Assembly: GCA_015057525.1 (NCBI GenBank)
Contig: SVEE01000002.1
Location: forward strand, 130,767-194,766
Length of the DNA: 64,000 bases
Direction: 5' to 3'
Origin: Lachnospiraceae bacterium
GTDB taxonomy: Bacteria > Bacillota > Clostridia > Lachnospirales > Lachnospiraceae
Part shown: positions 63,409 to 64,000 of the stretch, one piece after another
Layout: each line of letters starts with the position of its first letter
Position numbering within the stretch: the first letter of the stretch is position 1
Notes under the pieces: generated by a model
What the model was told of the DNA's origin: nothing
Databases searched by the model: none
What the model saw: the letters and a program-made list of their open reading frames with translations, nothing else
Program-made: the position numbers and the translations under genes

Positions 63409-64000
63409 TTACACAATATTATAATTGCGCTCACCAAAAATGCCGGTTCCCACTCGAACCATAGTGGCACCCTCTTCAATCGCAACTTCATAATCATTAG
63501 TCATTCCCATTGAAAGTATACTCATATCAATATTATCAATGTTTTTTGATTTTATGTCAAGTAATAATTGGTACAAATTTCTAAAGTGTACCCTATTTTC
63601 TTCGGGATTTTCAACAAAAGGTGCTATAGTCATTAAACCTTTAACTTTTATGTGTTTAAAATCTTTGATTTCATCAATTAAATCAAAAATTTCTGATTCG
63701 TCTATTCCGAATTTTGTATCTTCATGAGCAATGTTAACTTGAATTAACACGTTGGCTATAACATTTCTTTTTGCAGCCTCTTTTTCTATTTCTTTTGCCA
63801 AATGAAGTGAATCCACAGAATGAATTAACTTGGCTTTATCCACAATATATTTAACCTTATTTGTCTGTAAATGACCAATAAGATGCCAGTTGACTGGTGT
63901 TGAAACATTTTCATATTTTTCTACCAATTCCTGAACCTTGTTTTCGCCAAATTCTGTTGTGCCATAAGAAATAAGCTCTTCTATGTCTGACAAAGGCTTC
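63409..64000 (-). CDS. yggS: YggS-family PLP-binding protein, partial (5' end outside window)
   Basis: PLP-binding protein (PLPBP) involved in vitamin B6 and amino-acid balance. About 197 C-terminal residues are seen (ELISYGTTEFGENKVQEL, WHLIGHLQTNKVKYI, LSMGMTNDYEVAIEEGATMV, RVGTGIFGERNY). The frame stays open to the window edge, where KPLSD matches the family pattern after the PLP lysine, so the true start and that lysine lie beyond it; the TTG at 63993 is internal. It heads the yggS-sepF-divIVA division cluster. Confidence 0.92.
   Translation of the reverse strand, partial: KPLSDIEELISYGTTEFGENKVQELVEKYENVSTPVNWHLIGHLQTNKVKYIVDKAKLIHSVDSLHLAKEIEKEAAKRNVIANVLIQVNIAHEDTKFGIDESEIFDLIDEIKDFKHIKVKGLMTIAPFVENPEENRVHFRNLYQLLLDIKSKNIDNIDMSILSMGMTNDYEVAIEEGATMVRVGTGIFGERNYNIV

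Noticed and set aside
1-64000. CRISPR arrays, tRNA or rRNA genes, insertion sequences and prophage genes
   Set aside because: None seen on reading both strands. The single tyrosine recombinase lies in a housekeeping context with no phage genes or attachment repeats around it.

Overview
The window is about 64 kb of a low-GC, densely packed chromosome. Gene content and order point to an anaerobic Firmicute, most likely a member of the Lachnospiraceae (Butyrivibrio/Roseburia/Eubacterium-like). The evidence is strong Shine-Dalgarno sites, near-consensus TTGACA/TATAAT promoters, TTG starts, pta-ackA fermentation genes, the rplU-prp-rpmA-obgE block, the hisZ-hisG pair, DUF896, YqfD and an unusually long FtsA-like protein. 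This placement is inference from gene content; no rRNA gene is present. I found no tRNA, rRNA, CRISPR array, insertion sequence or prophage, and no gene-free stretch above 300 bases.

Layout. 1-6.7 kb: 3' part of polA, coaE, an FtsA-like actin-fold protein with a beta-rich tail, and a membrane diguanylate cyclase. 6.8-9.4 kb: pta, ackA, rpmF. 9.5-15.9 kb: plsX, rnc, smc, ftsY. 15.9-22.5 kb: threonine ammonia-lyase, a stand-alone ASKHA protein, a serine hydrolase, a YycJ-like metallo-beta-lactamase-fold protein, and an ACT-domain/UPF0210 pair. 22.5-33.3 kb: a radical SAM pair, RNase G, a membrane C39-like peptidase, L21/Prp/L27, obgE, yhbY, nadD, yqeK, rsfS, an HD-GYP-like protein and an orphan gene. 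33.3-34.1 kb: lexA on the minus strand with a two-operator promoter. 34.1-39.5 kb: hisZ, hisG, hisD, hisB and a HisF-like/HisI/HisE fusion. 39.5-43.3 kb: a 47-residue membrane peptide, alaS, clpP, rpsU. 43.4-47.9 kb: yqfD, phoH, ybeY, a DUF3048 lipoprotein and a BofC-like protein. 47.9-53.7 kb: two flavoproteins, then proB, DUF896, a 5-formyl-THF cyclo-ligase and proA. 53.7-57.5 kb: MoxR ATPase, VWA protein, patatin and a cytidylate-kinase-like protein. 57.5-64 kb, all minus strand: a XerS-like tyrosine recombinase and, in transcription order, yggS (partial), sepF, divIVA, aroB, lspA and an RluD-type pseudouridine synthase.

The most interesting region is at 57.5 kb. Nearly every gene to the left runs rightward and every gene to the right runs leftward. 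At the convergence point lies a tyrosine recombinase, and three bases past its stop codon is an 11-6-11 dif-like site. This may be a chromosome-dimer-resolution locus at or near the replication terminus. Other points of note are a LexA with a Cys-Gly cleavage site, a HisF-like domain fused to HisIE that has lost a catalytic aspartate, an ASKHA protein without its iron-sulfur domains, and an RNase G that stops before its zinc link.
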